Source: an uncultured Campylobacter sp. (GTDB taxonomy: Bacteria; Campylobacterota; Campylobacteria; Campylobacterales; Campylobacteraceae). From it: a stretch of 46,127 bases of DNA. The notes beneath the pieces are model-generated. The model was not told the DNA's origin, searched no databases, and saw only the letters and a list, made by a program, of their open reading frames with translations. Location of the stretch: contig NZ_CALIBF010000122.1 of NCBI RefSeq assembly GCF_938045465.1, positions 1 to 46,127 of the forward strand. The letters run 5' to 3'. Made by a program: the position numbers and the translations under genes. This document shows, piece after piece, positions 1 through 8,348 of the stretch (position 1 is the first letter of the stretch; each line of letters begins with the position of its first letter).

Positions 1-94
1 AATCACTTACTCAGGTGAAATTCCCGCCTAACTTCGACCCTAGACATCTTTACTCTGTCGCGGCATAGTGCGAGAAATTAAACATAAAATTTGC

Positions 95-100
95 TATAAT
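95..100 (+). promoter_or_regulatory. -10 box of the small HTH gene
   Basis: A perfect TATAAT preceded by TTGC lies 91 bp upstream of the start codon at 191. A-rich DNA surrounds it, as is common in Campylobacter promoters, which often lack a clear -35. Transcription would start near position 106, just before the paired repeats at 113-153, so a protein bound to those repeats could block the promoter. Confidence 0.5.
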
Positions 101-112
101 AACTTTGCGTTT

Positions 113-153
113 GGAATTATTGCAAATTCTCTACGGGAATTATTGCAAATTCT
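113..153. repeat. Two 18-bp direct repeats, candidate operators
   Basis: An identical 18-mer (GGAATTATTGCAAATTCT) occurs at 113-130 and 136-153, a 23-bp period or roughly two helical turns. Each copy has imperfect dyad symmetry (GAATT...AATTC). A partial third copy with GGAATTATTTCC sits at 178-189 directly before the start codon, and a related sequence lies inside the gene at 324-338. The position downstream of the -10 box suggests autoregulation by the HTH protein encoded at 191; this is inference. Confidence 0.6.
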
Positions 154-190
154 TTATTAAAATAACTTTAAATAGAGGGAATTATTTCCA

Positions 191-442
191 ATGGACAAAA
201 AAGAAATTGCAAAATTTATCGGCAAGGACCTAAAAACCCTATATAACTGGGAACGGCAAAACCCTAATTTATACAAAATAATAATCTCATACTTTTCAGC
301 AGATGTAACAAGCTCTTATGAACGGGAATTATTACAAAAATTTAGGAAACTCAAGGAAATAGAAAAAAGATATTACTTAAGCAGCATGGAAACCAAAATT
401 TTAAAAAGAGAGATGGAGAAAGAAGCAGCAAATGATGAATAA
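191..442 (+). CDS. Small HTH DNA-binding protein
   Basis: An 83-residue protein. The first 30 residues (KEIAKFIGKDLKTLYNWE) read as a helix-turn-helix in which a recognition helix follows 'IGKDLKTLYNW', as in Cro/CI-like or MerR-like regulators. The remainder is charged and helical, probably a dimerisation coiled coil. I do not recognise the family. The ATG follows directly on the third GGAATTATT element, so protein binding could also affect translation. It overlaps the next gene by 11 nt, which implies translational coupling. The AT-rich composition matches the accessory segment. It is probably the autoregulator of this two-gene unit. Confidence 0.65.
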   Translation: MDKKEIAKFIGKDLKTLYNWERQNPNLYKIIISYFSADVTSSYERELLQKFRKLKEIEKRYYLSSMETKILKREMEKEAANDE

Positions 443-959
443 ACTACTACTAGCAACAATTTTAACTTTCGCTAGCCTACAAGCCAAAGAAAGCATGGAA
501 ATAAACGTATCACCAAGCAACAAGCAATATCAATTTGGTAAAAATATAAATTTAATCGGCACGTGGGAGGCTATAGAAACCAAATGTTGCGTAAATTTCA
601 TTTTTGGTAGATACGACAAAATAAGAATGAGATTCGATAAAAGCGGTAAAATTTATAAAGTAGAGGAAAATAAAGAAATCCCAACCGATATGATATGGAG
701 CATAAATAACAACGGAGTAGTAAAGGTAGAAAAAGACGATAACTATTACGATAAAATAGGAATAAACGAAGCCGCTAAAAAATCAATACAAGGCAAAATG
801 GTAAAAGAGATATTTAAAGGGGTGGAAACAATAGAATTTCAAATCCTATCTAAAGAAAACGAAAACTGCTTTATGGTAGAAAGAAATTTAAAACTATGCA
901 AGATTTTAGAGAATTTGCACACCGAACCCGATAAAATAATCCAAATCGAAATGCACTAA
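432..959 (+). CDS. Secreted or periplasmic protein of unknown function
   Basis: A 175-residue protein with an N-terminal signal peptide: MNK, then a hydrophobic LLLATILTFAS stretch, then an LQA-K cleavage site near residue 19. The mature part is predicted to be mostly beta, with a Cys-Cys pair near residue 52 and two further cysteines near the C terminus. The layout 'LIGTWEAIETKCCVNFIFGRYDKIRMRFDKSG' resembles small lipocalin-like or META-like beta-barrel proteins, but I cannot assign a family. The gene is coupled to the upstream HTH gene by an 11-nt overlap. Two adjacent ATGs (432 and 435) could serve as start. Confidence 0.65.
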   Translation: MMNKLLLATILTFASLQAKESMEINVSPSNKQYQFGKNINLIGTWEAIETKCCVNFIFGRYDKIRMRFDKSGKIYKVEENKEIPTDMIWSINNNGVVKVEKDDNYYDKIGINEAAKKSIQGKMVKEIFKGVETIEFQILSKENENCFMVERNLKLCKILENLHTEPDKIIQIEMH

Positions 960-981
960 CCTCCCCCTTAAAGGTTAAAAT

Positions 982-1008
982 AGGGTTCAAATCCCTCTCT
1001 GTCCGCCA
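982..1008 (+). tRNA. Truncated tRNA-Ser 3' end (attachment site)
   Basis: The sequence contains a T arm (AGGG-TTCAAAT-CCCT), the 3' half of an acceptor stem (TCTGTCC), a discriminator G and CCA, which is the end of a Campylobacter-type tRNA-Ser. No tRNA body precedes it: identity stops at 982, where the first T-stem base is already unpaired (T981 against C997). A bare 27-bp tRNA 3' end is the usual footprint of tyrosine-recombinase integration, with the element lying upstream. Confidence 0.75.
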
Positions 1009-1059
1009 CTATTTTAAAATTTAAATCAATAAAATTTCACTTCCGTGGTTCAGTCGATT

Positions 1060-1689
1060 CTAGCCGCCTAGGATACTGCCTAAAAGCAGCACCGGCATCA
1101 TTAGCGGCATTACGATGAGTCCTTGTATGTCGGTATCCATTTTTGCATCGCGCTCGCTTTTGATCCCGCTATCGACCGCTATACGCGCGGGATACTCGAT
1201 CGGCACGCCTAGGCGGTGCGATCTGCGTAGCTCGTCGTGATCTTTTAGGCGCTTAAAATATTTGCCTTCGATCAGATAAGAGTAATGAAACGTAGAACTA
1301 TACGCGGGCTCCAGCTGCTCTGGGTCGTCCATCAGCTTAGCCTGCACGGATAGCGGTAGATCGTATTTTACGAGCTCGATTTCGTGCTGGATATATGCGG
1401 CATCGCTGCCTTCATTGTATCTGTCGATCGTGAGCATGCTTACGTTGCGCCTTATCGCGTCTTTATTTAGCGACGCCAGACTCGCAACCTTGGCGCGCAC
1501 GGCGCTAAGATTCGCATCAAATACGTAATCATAAATCTCGCCGCTCATACGCAGCTGACCGCCAGACGTCGCGCTCATCGCGACGATATGCTCACGCCCT
1601 TGCATGTAGCCCGGCAAATTCTTACTCGCGCATCCGCTAAAAACTCCACAGCATAGTGTCAAAACCGCGCCGCAAATCCAAAATTTCAT
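1060..1689 (-). CDS. Predicted lipoprotein
   Basis: A 209-residue protein when started at the ATG at 1689, which has an AAGGAAG ribosome-binding site. The open frame extends further upstream but only into basic low-quality sequence. The N terminus is a type II signal peptide with lipobox FSGC (cysteine at residue 20), so it is predicted to be a lipid-anchored envelope protein. The C terminus ends in a hydrophobic glycine-rich stretch (VMPLMMPVLLLGSILGG) that could insert in or lie on a membrane. I do not recognise the family. It stands alone, separated from the operon upstream on the same strand by a perfect 24-bp palindrome. Confidence 0.75.
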   Translation of the reverse strand: MKFWICGAVLTLCCGVFSGCASKNLPGYMQGREHIVAMSATSGGQLRMSGEIYDYVFDANLSAVRAKVASLASLNKDAIRRNVSMLTIDRYNEGSDAAYIQHEIELVKYDLPLSVQAKLMDDPEQLEPAYSSTFHYSYLIEGKYFKRLKDHDELRRSHRLGVPIEYPARIAVDSGIKSERDAKMDTDIQGLIVMPLMMPVLLLGSILGG

Positions 1690-2064
1690 AAACTTCCTTC
1701 GTAAAAATTTAAAGACGGATTGTATTAAATTTTGCCTTAACGAGAATGGAATTTTATGACGTGGCGAAATGGGATTGTGCGATGGAATTCTATGGCGGCG
1801 ACGCGTAGAATTTCGCGCGGACTTCCATAAAATTCCGATGAAATTTCGCAAGAATTGAAGCCAGAACGCGCGGAAGAGGTAAAAGAAGCACAAGAGCGCT
1901 ATCGAGATTTAAAATTTTAAAATCTCGAGAAAATTTCGCGAAAGGAAGCGAGCTATTTGCGCGTCAAAATTTAACCGTCATCGCGAGCTTGCTTTTAAAT
2001 TTTAAAATTTTACGGCAGGCTTTGGAATTTTAAAATTCCAAAGCTCTTTTTGATATGCGGCGCG
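1690..2064. other. Intergenic DNA rich in AT palindromes
   Basis: About 375 bp without a convincing gene. It contains several inverted repeats built on the AAATTTTAAAATTT word, including GAGAT...ATCTC around 1912-1930 and the palindrome at 2020-2043. The upstream extension of the lipoprotein frame crosses part of it but has no start signal there. Confidence 0.6.
2020..2043 (-). terminator. Perfect palindrome after the dehydratase operon
   Basis: CTTTGGAATTTT at 2020-2031 is followed immediately by its exact reverse complement at 2032-2043. It lies 21 bp beyond the stop codon at 2065 of the minus-strand operon, where a terminator would be expected. There is no strong U-run on the minus strand; the plus strand has CTCTTTTT next to it. 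A termination function is therefore tentative. Confidence 0.4.
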
Positions 2065-3282
2065 CTACTTTCGATTTGCGTTAGCAAGCATCAGCTTTAT
2101 GCGGTTTTCTTGATTTACCGCGCTTGCGCCCGGGTCGTAGTCGATAGCGGCGATGTTTGCTTGCGGGTAGTTCTGTTTGATCTTTCGGATCATTCCGCGC
2201 GCGATGATGTGGTTTGGCAGGCAGCCGAAGGGCTGCGCGCACACGACGTTTTGTATGCCGTGACGCATAAACTCGACCATCTCCGCCGTCAGCAGCCAGC
2301 CCTCGCCCATCTTCACGCCGTGACCGATGTAGCCGTCGGCGGCGGCGCGAACCTCGCTAAATGGGCTCGGCGCGCGAAAGCCAAAACGCTTCATCTGCTT
2401 AATCATCATGCGCTGGAAAAATTCCACTACTTTAGCGACCGCAAGCGAGCCGTAATACGCCGCGCCGCCCTTGCCGTAGAGCTGCTTGTCGTAGACCGCA
2501 TCGTAGATGCAGGTAAGTACGAAGTCCATCAGCCCCGTATTTACGGGCTCGGCATTTTCGCGAATGAGGTAGGCGTTTAGGCCGTTGTTGCCGATGGGCG
2601 AGTATTTGAGATAAATTTCGCCCACGATGCCTACTTTCACTCGCGGCTTATCGTCGCGCTCGATTTTAGCGAACTGCGAGAGGATAAATTTGAAATTTTT
2701 CTTGAGATTGAAAAACGATCTTTGATCGGTCAAATTTTTGATCCGCTCGGCGCAGAGTTCGTAAATTTCATTCGTTTGATTTTTGATCTTTTCGTAGGGC
2801 TTACACTGATTATACAGCCCCATCATCAAATCGCCGTAAAATATCGCGGCAAAGAGCTTTAGAAGCGATTTTTTGCCGAGGCTAAATTCATTCTCATCTA
2901 GCGAACCGAAATTTAACGAGATCGCAGGGACGTAGCTAAAGCCGCTGTCCTCAAGCGCTTTGCGAAGCAAATTTATGTAGTTGCTCGCTCTGCAGCCGCC
3001 GCCCGTTTGGCTGATGAGAAGCGCTACTTTGTGCGTATCGAACTCGCCGCTTTTTAGCGCGTCGATAAACTGCCCGATGACGAGCAGCGCGGGGTAGCAC
3101 ATGTCGTTATGCACGCTGCGAAGCCCCTCCTCGACGATATTTTGACGATTTTCGCCGAGTAAGACGCTCTTATAGCCCTCGTCGCGCAGCACCCCCTGCA
3201 TAAAGCGAAAATGCGGATCAATCATCGTGGGGATCAATATCGTGTGGGTCGCTTTCATATCTTTTGTAAATTTAGCAAACAT
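2065..3282 (-). CDS. 2-hydroxyacyl-CoA dehydratase-like protein (COG3580/3581 type)
   Basis: A 405-residue protein of the group paired with BadF/HgdC-type activases. Visible conserved cysteines that could ligate an iron-sulfur cluster are C62 (NDMCYPA), C97 (GGGCRAS), C348 and C354 (CAQPFGCLPNH). 'QTGGGCRASNY' and 'QPFGCLPNHI' are typical of this family. It overlaps the large activase gene by one base (TAATG) and so is translated with it; an AAAGGA lies about 11 nt upstream. By family analogy the activase would deliver one electron using ATP to a dehydratase-like centre. The true substrate of these widespread fused systems is unknown, so no reaction is assigned. Confidence 0.8.
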   Translation of the reverse strand: MFAKFTKDMKATHTILIPTMIDPHFRFMQGVLRDEGYKSVLLGENRQNIVEEGLRSVHNDMCYPALLVIGQFIDALKSGEFDTHKVALLISQTGGGCRASNYINLLRKALEDSGFSYVPAISLNFGSLDENEFSLGKKSLLKLFAAIFYGDLMMGLYNQCKPYEKIKNQTNEIYELCAERIKNLTDQRSFFNLKKNFKFILSQFAKIERDDKPRVKVGIVGEIYLKYSPIGNNGLNAYLIRENAEPVNTGLMDFVLTCIYDAVYDKQLYGKGGAAYYGSLAVAKVVEFFQRMMIKQMKRFGFRAPSPFSEVRAAADGYIGHGVKMGEGWLLTAEMVEFMRHGIQNVVCAQPFGCLPNHIIARGMIRKIKQNYPQANIAAIDYDPGASAVNQENRIKLMLANANRK

Positions 3283-6236
3283 TAGCGCGCATCCTTTCTT
3301 GCTTCTTGTTGCGCGCCTTGCCTTTCGCGCTCTATCATAGTCGCTTTTAGGCTACGCAGGCGGATCTTGACCGCACCTAGGTTCGTAACCTCGTCGATTT
3401 TAAGTTGAGTGTAAATTTTACCGTTTTGACGCAGTATGTCGCGCACCTCGTCGCCCGTGATCGCATCTATCCCGCAGCCGAAGCTGACTAACTGCACCAG
3501 CTGCATACGCGGGTATTTACAGACGAACCGTGCCGCGCTATAAAGCCTGGCGTGGTAGGTCCATTGATTAAGGCTTTTCGTCTGCACCCTGCTAAGCGGC
3601 AGCGCGTCCTCGCTAAGCACTATAAAGCCCAAGGAATTTAGATAGCGATCGATGCCGTGGTTGATCGTCTTATCAATATGATACGGGCGACCCGCGAGCA
3701 CGACGGCGCTAGCGCCGCTGCTTTGTATCTCTTTTAGGGTCTCCTCGCCTTTTATTAAAACGGTATTTTTATAGTTTTGCAGCTCCTTAAGGCCTTGCAA
3801 GACGGCGTTTTTCACGGCGTCAGAATGAAATTTATACCCGACGTCCGCTAGCTCAGCCTGCATCGTTTTGCAAAACGAATCTTGCATGTTAAGATCTACG
3901 TGCGGGTAGAGGAATTTTTTCTCCTCCAGCGCGCCTACGTTCGCGCGTATCAGCTCGGGATAGTATGCGACTACGGGGCAGTTGTAGCAGTTCTCGCTGA
4001 TATTTTCATCCAGGCTGTAGCTCATACACGGATAGAAGATAAAATCGACGCTCTTATTTAGCAGATCGTAGATGTGGCCGTGCACGCTTTTAGCCGGGTA
4101 GCAGACGGTATCGCTCGGGATGCTTTGGCTTGCTAAAAACAGCGTCTCTTTTCGCGGCTTTTGCGACAGCACAACGCTCATGCCTAAATTTTCAAAAAAC
4201 GCACTCCAAAACGGGATCATCTCAAACATATTCAAAACAAACGGAATTCCGACCCGCGGCGCGTCTTGCTTCGGCGGCTTGCGATATTTTCGCAAAAGCT
4301 CGTTTTTAAACTCAAACAAATTCGTGATATCGTGGCGGATCTCCTTGCCCGCGCCGCGCTCGCATTTATTGCCCGAGACAAATTTAGTATCGCCGAAGTA
4401 GCTGATCGTAAGCGGGCATTTGTTCGTACAGAGCTTGCAGACACTAAATTCGCTGCGATGAGTGAAATTTTCAAGCTCTGCACGACTGATCATATCGGTA
4501 CGCTCGTTTGCGTTATTTTTGGCAAAAAGCGCGGCGCCGTAAGCCCCCATAAGTTCGCTAATATCAAGGCGAATCACATTTTTACCGAGCTCTTTTTCAA
4601 AAGCGCGCAGCACAGCGTTGTTTAAAAAGGTACCGCCCTGCACTACGATGTTTTGACCCAAATCGTCGGCGTTTCGCACTCGGATGACCTTGTAAATCGC
4701 GTTTTTTATGACGCTAATAGCAAGACCTGCGCTGATGTCCTCGATCGTAGCACCGTCTTTTTGAGCTTGCTTGACCGAAGAGTTCATAAAGACCGTGCAG
4801 CGGCTGCCGAGCTTGGCGGGATGGGTCGCAAAAAGGGCTAAGCTTGCAAAATCTTTAATGTCGTAACCCAAAGAATTTGAAAAGGTCTGCAAAAACGAGC
4901 CACAGCCCGAGCTACATGCCTCATTTAGCACGATAGAATCGATATTGCCATCTTTAATGGAGAAACACTTGATGTCCTGCCCGCCGATGTCGATGATAAA
5001 ATCTACTTTCGGATTGAAGTGGCGCGCAGCGCTGTAATGCGCGATCGTCTCGACGATACCGTAATCAAAGCGAAAGGCGGTTTTAATGAGATCCTCGCCG
5101 TAGCCGGTAACACCGCTGCCCTTGATCTTGATGCGACCCTCGCAAAGATCGTATAGCTCCTTAAGACGCGGCAGCAGGATATCTACGGGATCACCTTTAT
5201 TGGAGGAGTAAAATTTATAGAGTAGCTCGTAGTTTGCGCCTATCAGTACGACTTTGATCGTGGTGCTGCCGCAATCCACACCCAAATACGCATCTCCGCT
5301 GTAGGTGTGGATATCCACCTTAGGCACGCTGGCGCGGGCGTGACGAGCGGTGAACTCGTCAAATTCCGCTCTGTCTTTGAAAAGCGGAGGCTCGGCTTCC
5401 AGCGCGGTTCTGTCGGGCTCCTTTTTTAAAAGCGCGATCGTCTCTTCCAAATTTAACGTCTCGCCCGTATCTTTTGCGTACAGCGCGCTGCCGTAAGCCA
5501 CAAAATAAGGCGCAATGTCGGGAAAGGTCGCAGTTTCGTTGGTGAGCTTTAGCACCTCTTTAAAGCGCGCCTGAAGGCCTTTTAGGAAAAACAACGGGCC
5601 GCCCAAGAATAGAATATTGCCCTTAACTTCGCGACCCTGCGCAAGCCCCGAGATCGTCTGCTCGACGACCGCGGCGTAGATACTAGCGCAAATATCCTCT
5701 TTTCTAACGCCCTGATTTAGTAGCGGCTGAATGTCGCTTTTGGCGAACACGCCACAACGTGAGGCGATCGGGTAAATTTTATTAGCCGCAAAGCTTAGGC
5801 GGTCGAGCTCCGTGATATCCAGATGCAAAAGATTGGTCATCTGGTCGATAAATGCGCCTGTACCGCCCGCGCATGAGCCGTTCATACGCTCTTCAAGTCC
5901 GCCCGTGAGAAATAAAATTTTAGCATCCTCGCCGCCGAGCTCGATGACGACATCGGTCTTTGGAAACATCCGCTTTACGCCGAGCGAGGTAGCAAAAACC
6001 TCCTGGACGAACGGAATTTTGCAATTTTTGGCGATACCCATGCCCGCCGAACCCGCTATGGCGACGCTGAATCGCTCGCCTGCGTAGCTTTTTTGAATTT
6101 GCAAAATTTTATCCAGCACCAGCTCTTTGGGCTTTGCTAGATGCCGCTCGTAGCTCTTGCTTAAAATTTCATATTTTTCGTTTAAAACTACCGTTTTAAC
6201 AGTGGTTGATCCTACGTCAATGCCTAAGAAAATCAC
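3282..6236 (-). CDS. Double BadF/HgdC-type activase fused to a DUF2229-like dehydratase domain
   Basis: A 984-residue fusion with two ASKHA ATPase modules. The first spans residues 1-255 (GIDVGSTTVK, GGEDAK, CAGGTG with C122, SRCGVF with C161). The second spans about 315-575 (GVDCGSTTIK, DIGGQDIK, SSGCGSF, SRCTVF with C480). C122/C161 and the second-module equivalents fit the inter-subunit [4Fe-4S] ligands of 2-hydroxyglutaryl-CoA dehydratase activator. A third region (600-960) carries CxxCxxxC at 600-607, C625, C712, C737, C750 and C753 and resembles dehydratase-associated DUF2229. The start is GTG at 6236 with a GAG-rich ribosome-binding site. It probably works with the downstream 405-residue protein as an ATP-driven low-potential electron system. 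Confidence 0.85.
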   Translation of the reverse strand: MIFLGIDVGSTTVKTVVLNEKYEILSKSYERHLAKPKELVLDKILQIQKSYAGERFSVAIAGSAGMGIAKNCKIPFVQEVFATSLGVKRMFPKTDVVIELGGEDAKILFLTGGLEERMNGSCAGGTGAFIDQMTNLLHLDITELDRLSFAANKIYPIASRCGVFAKSDIQPLLNQGVRKEDICASIYAAVVEQTISGLAQGREVKGNILFLGGPLFFLKGLQARFKEVLKLTNETATFPDIAPYFVAYGSALYAKDTGETLNLEETIALLKKEPDRTALEAEPPLFKDRAEFDEFTARHARASVPKVDIHTYSGDAYLGVDCGSTTIKVVLIGANYELLYKFYSSNKGDPVDILLPRLKELYDLCEGRIKIKGSGVTGYGEDLIKTAFRFDYGIVETIAHYSAARHFNPKVDFIIDIGGQDIKCFSIKDGNIDSIVLNEACSSGCGSFLQTFSNSLGYDIKDFASLALFATHPAKLGSRCTVFMNSSVKQAQKDGATIEDISAGLAISVIKNAIYKVIRVRNADDLGQNIVVQGGTFLNNAVLRAFEKELGKNVIRLDISELMGAYGAALFAKNNANERTDMISRAELENFTHRSEFSVCKLCTNKCPLTISYFGDTKFVSGNKCERGAGKEIRHDITNLFEFKNELLRKYRKPPKQDAPRVGIPFVLNMFEMIPFWSAFFENLGMSVVLSQKPRKETLFLASQSIPSDTVCYPAKSVHGHIYDLLNKSVDFIFYPCMSYSLDENISENCYNCPVVAYYPELIRANVGALEEKKFLYPHVDLNMQDSFCKTMQAELADVGYKFHSDAVKNAVLQGLKELQNYKNTVLIKGEETLKEIQSSGASAVVLAGRPYHIDKTINHGIDRYLNSLGFIVLSEDALPLSRVQTKSLNQWTYHARLYSAARFVCKYPRMQLVQLVSFGCGIDAITGDEVRDILRQNGKIYTQLKIDEVTNLGAVKIRLRSLKATMIERERQGAQQEARKDAR

Positions 6237-6485
6237 ATCTCGCTCTTTACTGAATAAATTTTACTCGGCCGAATTCTCAAATTTAGCGCGAGCTTTCTAA
6301 ATTAAAATTTGCATTTTATAGTAATATTTTTAAACGCAAATAAAATCAGGATATATTTTATCTTTTTCTATCGAGAAAGACGAATTTTGGGCAGTTTAAA
6401 ATTAAAAATTTTAATGGAAAAGTTGTAAAACTTTAGATTTAATGCGAGTAGATTTTGCGCGAAATTTTTTAAAATCTCGCGCATT
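6237..6485. other. AT-rich intergenic promoter region
   Basis: No gene is seen. On the minus strand a TATAAA-like -10 preceded by TATTAC lies near 6315-6325 and could drive the activase operon that starts at 6236. The rest is A/T tracts. Confidence 0.4.
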
Positions 6486-6516
6486 ATAAAAAGAGCTTCC
6501 TTTTGAATTGGGAAGC
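6486..6516 (-). terminator. Rho-independent terminator after rplS
   Basis: Read on the minus strand: GCTTCC, a 10-nt loop, GGAAGC, then T-C-TTTTT. The hairpin spans 6495-6516 and the U-run 6488-6492. It lies just after the rplS stop codon and ends the long ffh-to-rplS run. Confidence 0.8.
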
Positions 6517-6530
6517 ATAAATTTAAAGGA

Positions 6531-6887
6531 TTATTTTCGAAGCTCTTTGATTTTAGCCGCTTTACCGCGTCTGTCGCGTAGGTAAAATAGCTTCGCGCGG
6601 CGAACGCGTCCTTTTCTTAGAACCTCTATGCTTTCGATGCTCTCGCTGTAGATCGGGAAAATTCTCTCTACGCCGACGCTATTTGCACCGATCTTGCGGA
6701 TGATAAAGGTCTCGCTTACACCGTTTCCACGGCGCGCAATGCAGGTGCCTTCAAAATTTTGAATTCTGCTCTTATCGCCCTCTTTGATCCTGATGGCTAC
6801 CTTTAAGGTGTCACCGGCACGGAAATCAGGCACACTTTTGCTTGTGATCTGAGCGTCCTCAAACGCTTGGATATACTTGTTTTTCAT
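6531..6887 (-). CDS. rplS: 50S ribosomal protein L19
   Basis: A 118-residue protein with the L19 signatures FRAGDTLKVAIRI near the N terminus, 'NFEGTCIARRG' and 'RRAKLFYLRDRRGKAAK' at the C terminus. L19 sits at the 30S-50S interface. It is the last gene of the ffh-rpsP-khpA-rimM-trmD-rplS run, overlaps trmD by 4 nt (ATGA), and is followed by a clear terminator. Length is normal. Confidence 0.97.
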   Translation of the reverse strand: MKNKYIQAFEDAQITSKSVPDFRAGDTLKVAIRIKEGDKSRIQNFEGTCIARRGNGVSETFIIRKIGANSVGVERIFPIYSESIESIEVLRKGRVRRAKLFYLRDRRGKAAKIKELRK

Positions 6888-7585
6888 AAATTTCCTTTAT
6901 TTCTGGCGATCTTTCGGTACATATCCGGGCGGAAGAACCTCGTTTTGCATAGCGCCATTTGATTTTTTAAGCCGCGCATTTTAGCGTGATTACCCTTTAA
7001 AAACTCTGAAACTATAGGTAAATTTTCAAAAACATCAGGCTTTGTAAATGCGGGCGCCTCTAAAATTCCGCCTTCAAAGCTTTCTTCGACAAGCGAGCTT
7101 TCGTTGCCTAAAACGCCCTTTATATTGCGGCTTATCGCATCGCACATGCAAAGCGCACCGAGCTCACCGCCGGTAAGGATGAAATCACCGATGCAAAAAA
7201 TTTCATCTACATATCTTTCGACTATGCGCTCATCGATCCCCTCGTAGCGCCCGCAGATAAAGCATAAGCTCTCTTTGCCGCTTAGACGCTTGGCATCGTT
7301 TTGGTTAAATTTTTTACTGGCGGGCGAGAGGTAGATAAACTTGGCGTTTTTAAATTTAGCTCTTACGTGTTCTATAGTCCCGGCAAGCGGCTCCGTGCCG
7401 ATCAAAAGCCCCGCACCGCCGCCGATCATATAATCATCTACTTTTTTATAGCGATTTGTCGTGAAATTTCGCGGGTTAAAAAAATGCGTCGAGATTATTT
7501 TCTTATCGACCGCGCGCTTTAAAATCGAGTCCTCAAAATACGGCGCGATGAGATTTTCAAATAGAGAGATGAAGATAAAATTCAT
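6884..7585 (-). CDS. trmD: tRNA (guanine-37-N1)-methyltransferase
   Basis: A 233-residue SPOUT-class enzyme that methylates G37 of tRNAs reading CNN codons with S-adenosylmethionine, which prevents +1 frameshifting. Visible motifs are GGGAGLLIG (about residues 54-62), CGRYEGIDERI (about 110-120) and IGDFILTGGELGA (about 131-143), which form the trefoil-knot cofactor site. It overlaps rimM by 4 nt and rplS by 4 nt. Length is normal. Confidence 0.97.
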   Translation of the reverse strand: MNFIFISLFENLIAPYFEDSILKRAVDKKIISTHFFNPRNFTTNRYKKVDDYMIGGGAGLLIGTEPLAGTIEHVRAKFKNAKFIYLSPASKKFNQNDAKRLSGKESLCFICGRYEGIDERIVERYVDEIFCIGDFILTGGELGALCMCDAISRNIKGVLGNESSLVEESFEGGILEAPAFTKPDVFENLPIVSEFLKGNHAKMRGLKNQMALCKTRFFRPDMYRKIARNKGNL

Positions 7586-8112
7586 GAGTTTTCCAAAATC
7601 GCGCGCGCATTTTGCGTAAAAATTTTACGTTCGCTAAGCGAAATTTCTTTCACATAGGCGTCCACGTATGGGATAAAAAATTCTTTCGGCAAAGCCTGCG
7701 AGATTAAGCTTTCATCCGTCTCTACCTCAAAAAGATAGCCGCTTCCGATCTGCGATATGTCCTTTACGCACCCCAAAACCGCGCCGTCTTCGCAAATTTC
7801 AAGCCCGATAATATCAAAGTAAAAGAACTCGCCCTTTTGCAATTTGCAAAATTTCCGCGTGTCCTCTTTGCTACGGTAAAGGATTTGGTTGGTTAAATTT
7901 GCCGCCGCTTCTACGCTTTCGTAATTTTTAAAAATAGCGCTAGAATTTGCGCCGTTGAAGGATAGAATTTCTAGAATTTCGCCGTTTCGCAGATAAAATT
8001 TGGCGCCTTTTTTAAACTGAGAGGGGAAGTCGCTGCGATCGAAAATTTTGATCGCGCCCTTTAGACCGATAGTCCGACCGAGCTTTGCGACCTCTAAAAG
8101 ATCATCAGGCAT
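7582..8112 (-). CDS. rimM: 16S rRNA processing factor RimM
   Basis: A 176-residue protein. The N-terminal 'LLEVAKLGRTIGLKGAIKIF' is the RimM beta-barrel signature (G-x-G-L-KG). The C-terminal PRC-barrel region contains 'LPKEFFIPYVDAYVKEISL', close to the family's 'iPFvd.yv..vd' motif. It assists 30S head assembly through S19. It overlaps khpA by 8 nt and trmD by 4 nt. Confidence 0.93.
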   Translation of the reverse strand: MPDDLLEVAKLGRTIGLKGAIKIFDRSDFPSQFKKGAKFYLRNGEILEILSFNGANSSAIFKNYESVEAAANLTNQILYRSKEDTRKFCKLQKGEFFYFDIIGLEICEDGAVLGCVKDISQIGSGYLFEVETDESLISQALPKEFFIPYVDAYVKEISLSERKIFTQNARAILENS

Positions 8113-8347
8113 CTTTGGCTTTGACGGTAATTTTATAATTGATCGGATCTTTTGCTTTATAGCCGATGATGACGGTCTTTATGGCGTTTATCATTTTGCC
8201 GTCCTTGCCGATGAGTTTGCCGGTATCGGCCTTGTCGGCATAGACGATGATCTCGGTAAAGTTTTCACCGACCCGCTTTTGCGTAGAGACGGACTGCGGA
8301 TAATCGGCGATCAACTTTGCGTATTCTTTTATAAAATTTTCTACCAT
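8105..8347 (-). CDS. khpA: KH-domain RNA-binding protein (KhpA/YlqC type)
   Basis: An 80-residue protein made almost entirely of one type II KH domain. The GxxG loop is visible as 'GKLIGKDGKMINAIKTV' in the middle. KhpA proteins bind RNA, often as a heterodimer with KhpB. It occupies its usual place between rpsP and rimM, one base after rpsP, and overlaps rimM. Confidence 0.9.
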   Translation of the reverse strand: MVENFIKEYAKLIADYPQSVSTQKRVGENFTEIIVYADKADTGKLIGKDGKMINAIKTVIIGYKAKDPINYKITVKAKDA

Positions 8348-8348
8348 T

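Larger units (their letters stand above)
1..1008. mobile_element. Right end of an integrated element abutting a tRNA-Ser fragment
   Basis: The segment is visibly more AT-rich than the core genes that follow, carries two unrecognised accessory genes on the plus strand, and ends at a 3' fragment of a tRNA-Ser gene. When an element integrates into a plus-strand tRNA gene, the duplicated 3' end marks the element's downstream border. The intact tRNA-Ser and probably the integrase should therefore lie left of the window. This is inferred from the fragment and composition; the other end is not visible. Confidence 0.5.

Noticed and set aside
2050..2580. A 176-codon plus-strand open frame
   Set aside because: It lies antisense inside the dehydratase-like gene, and the minus-strand frame has clear family motifs. 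It is a shadow of a GC-rich coding region.
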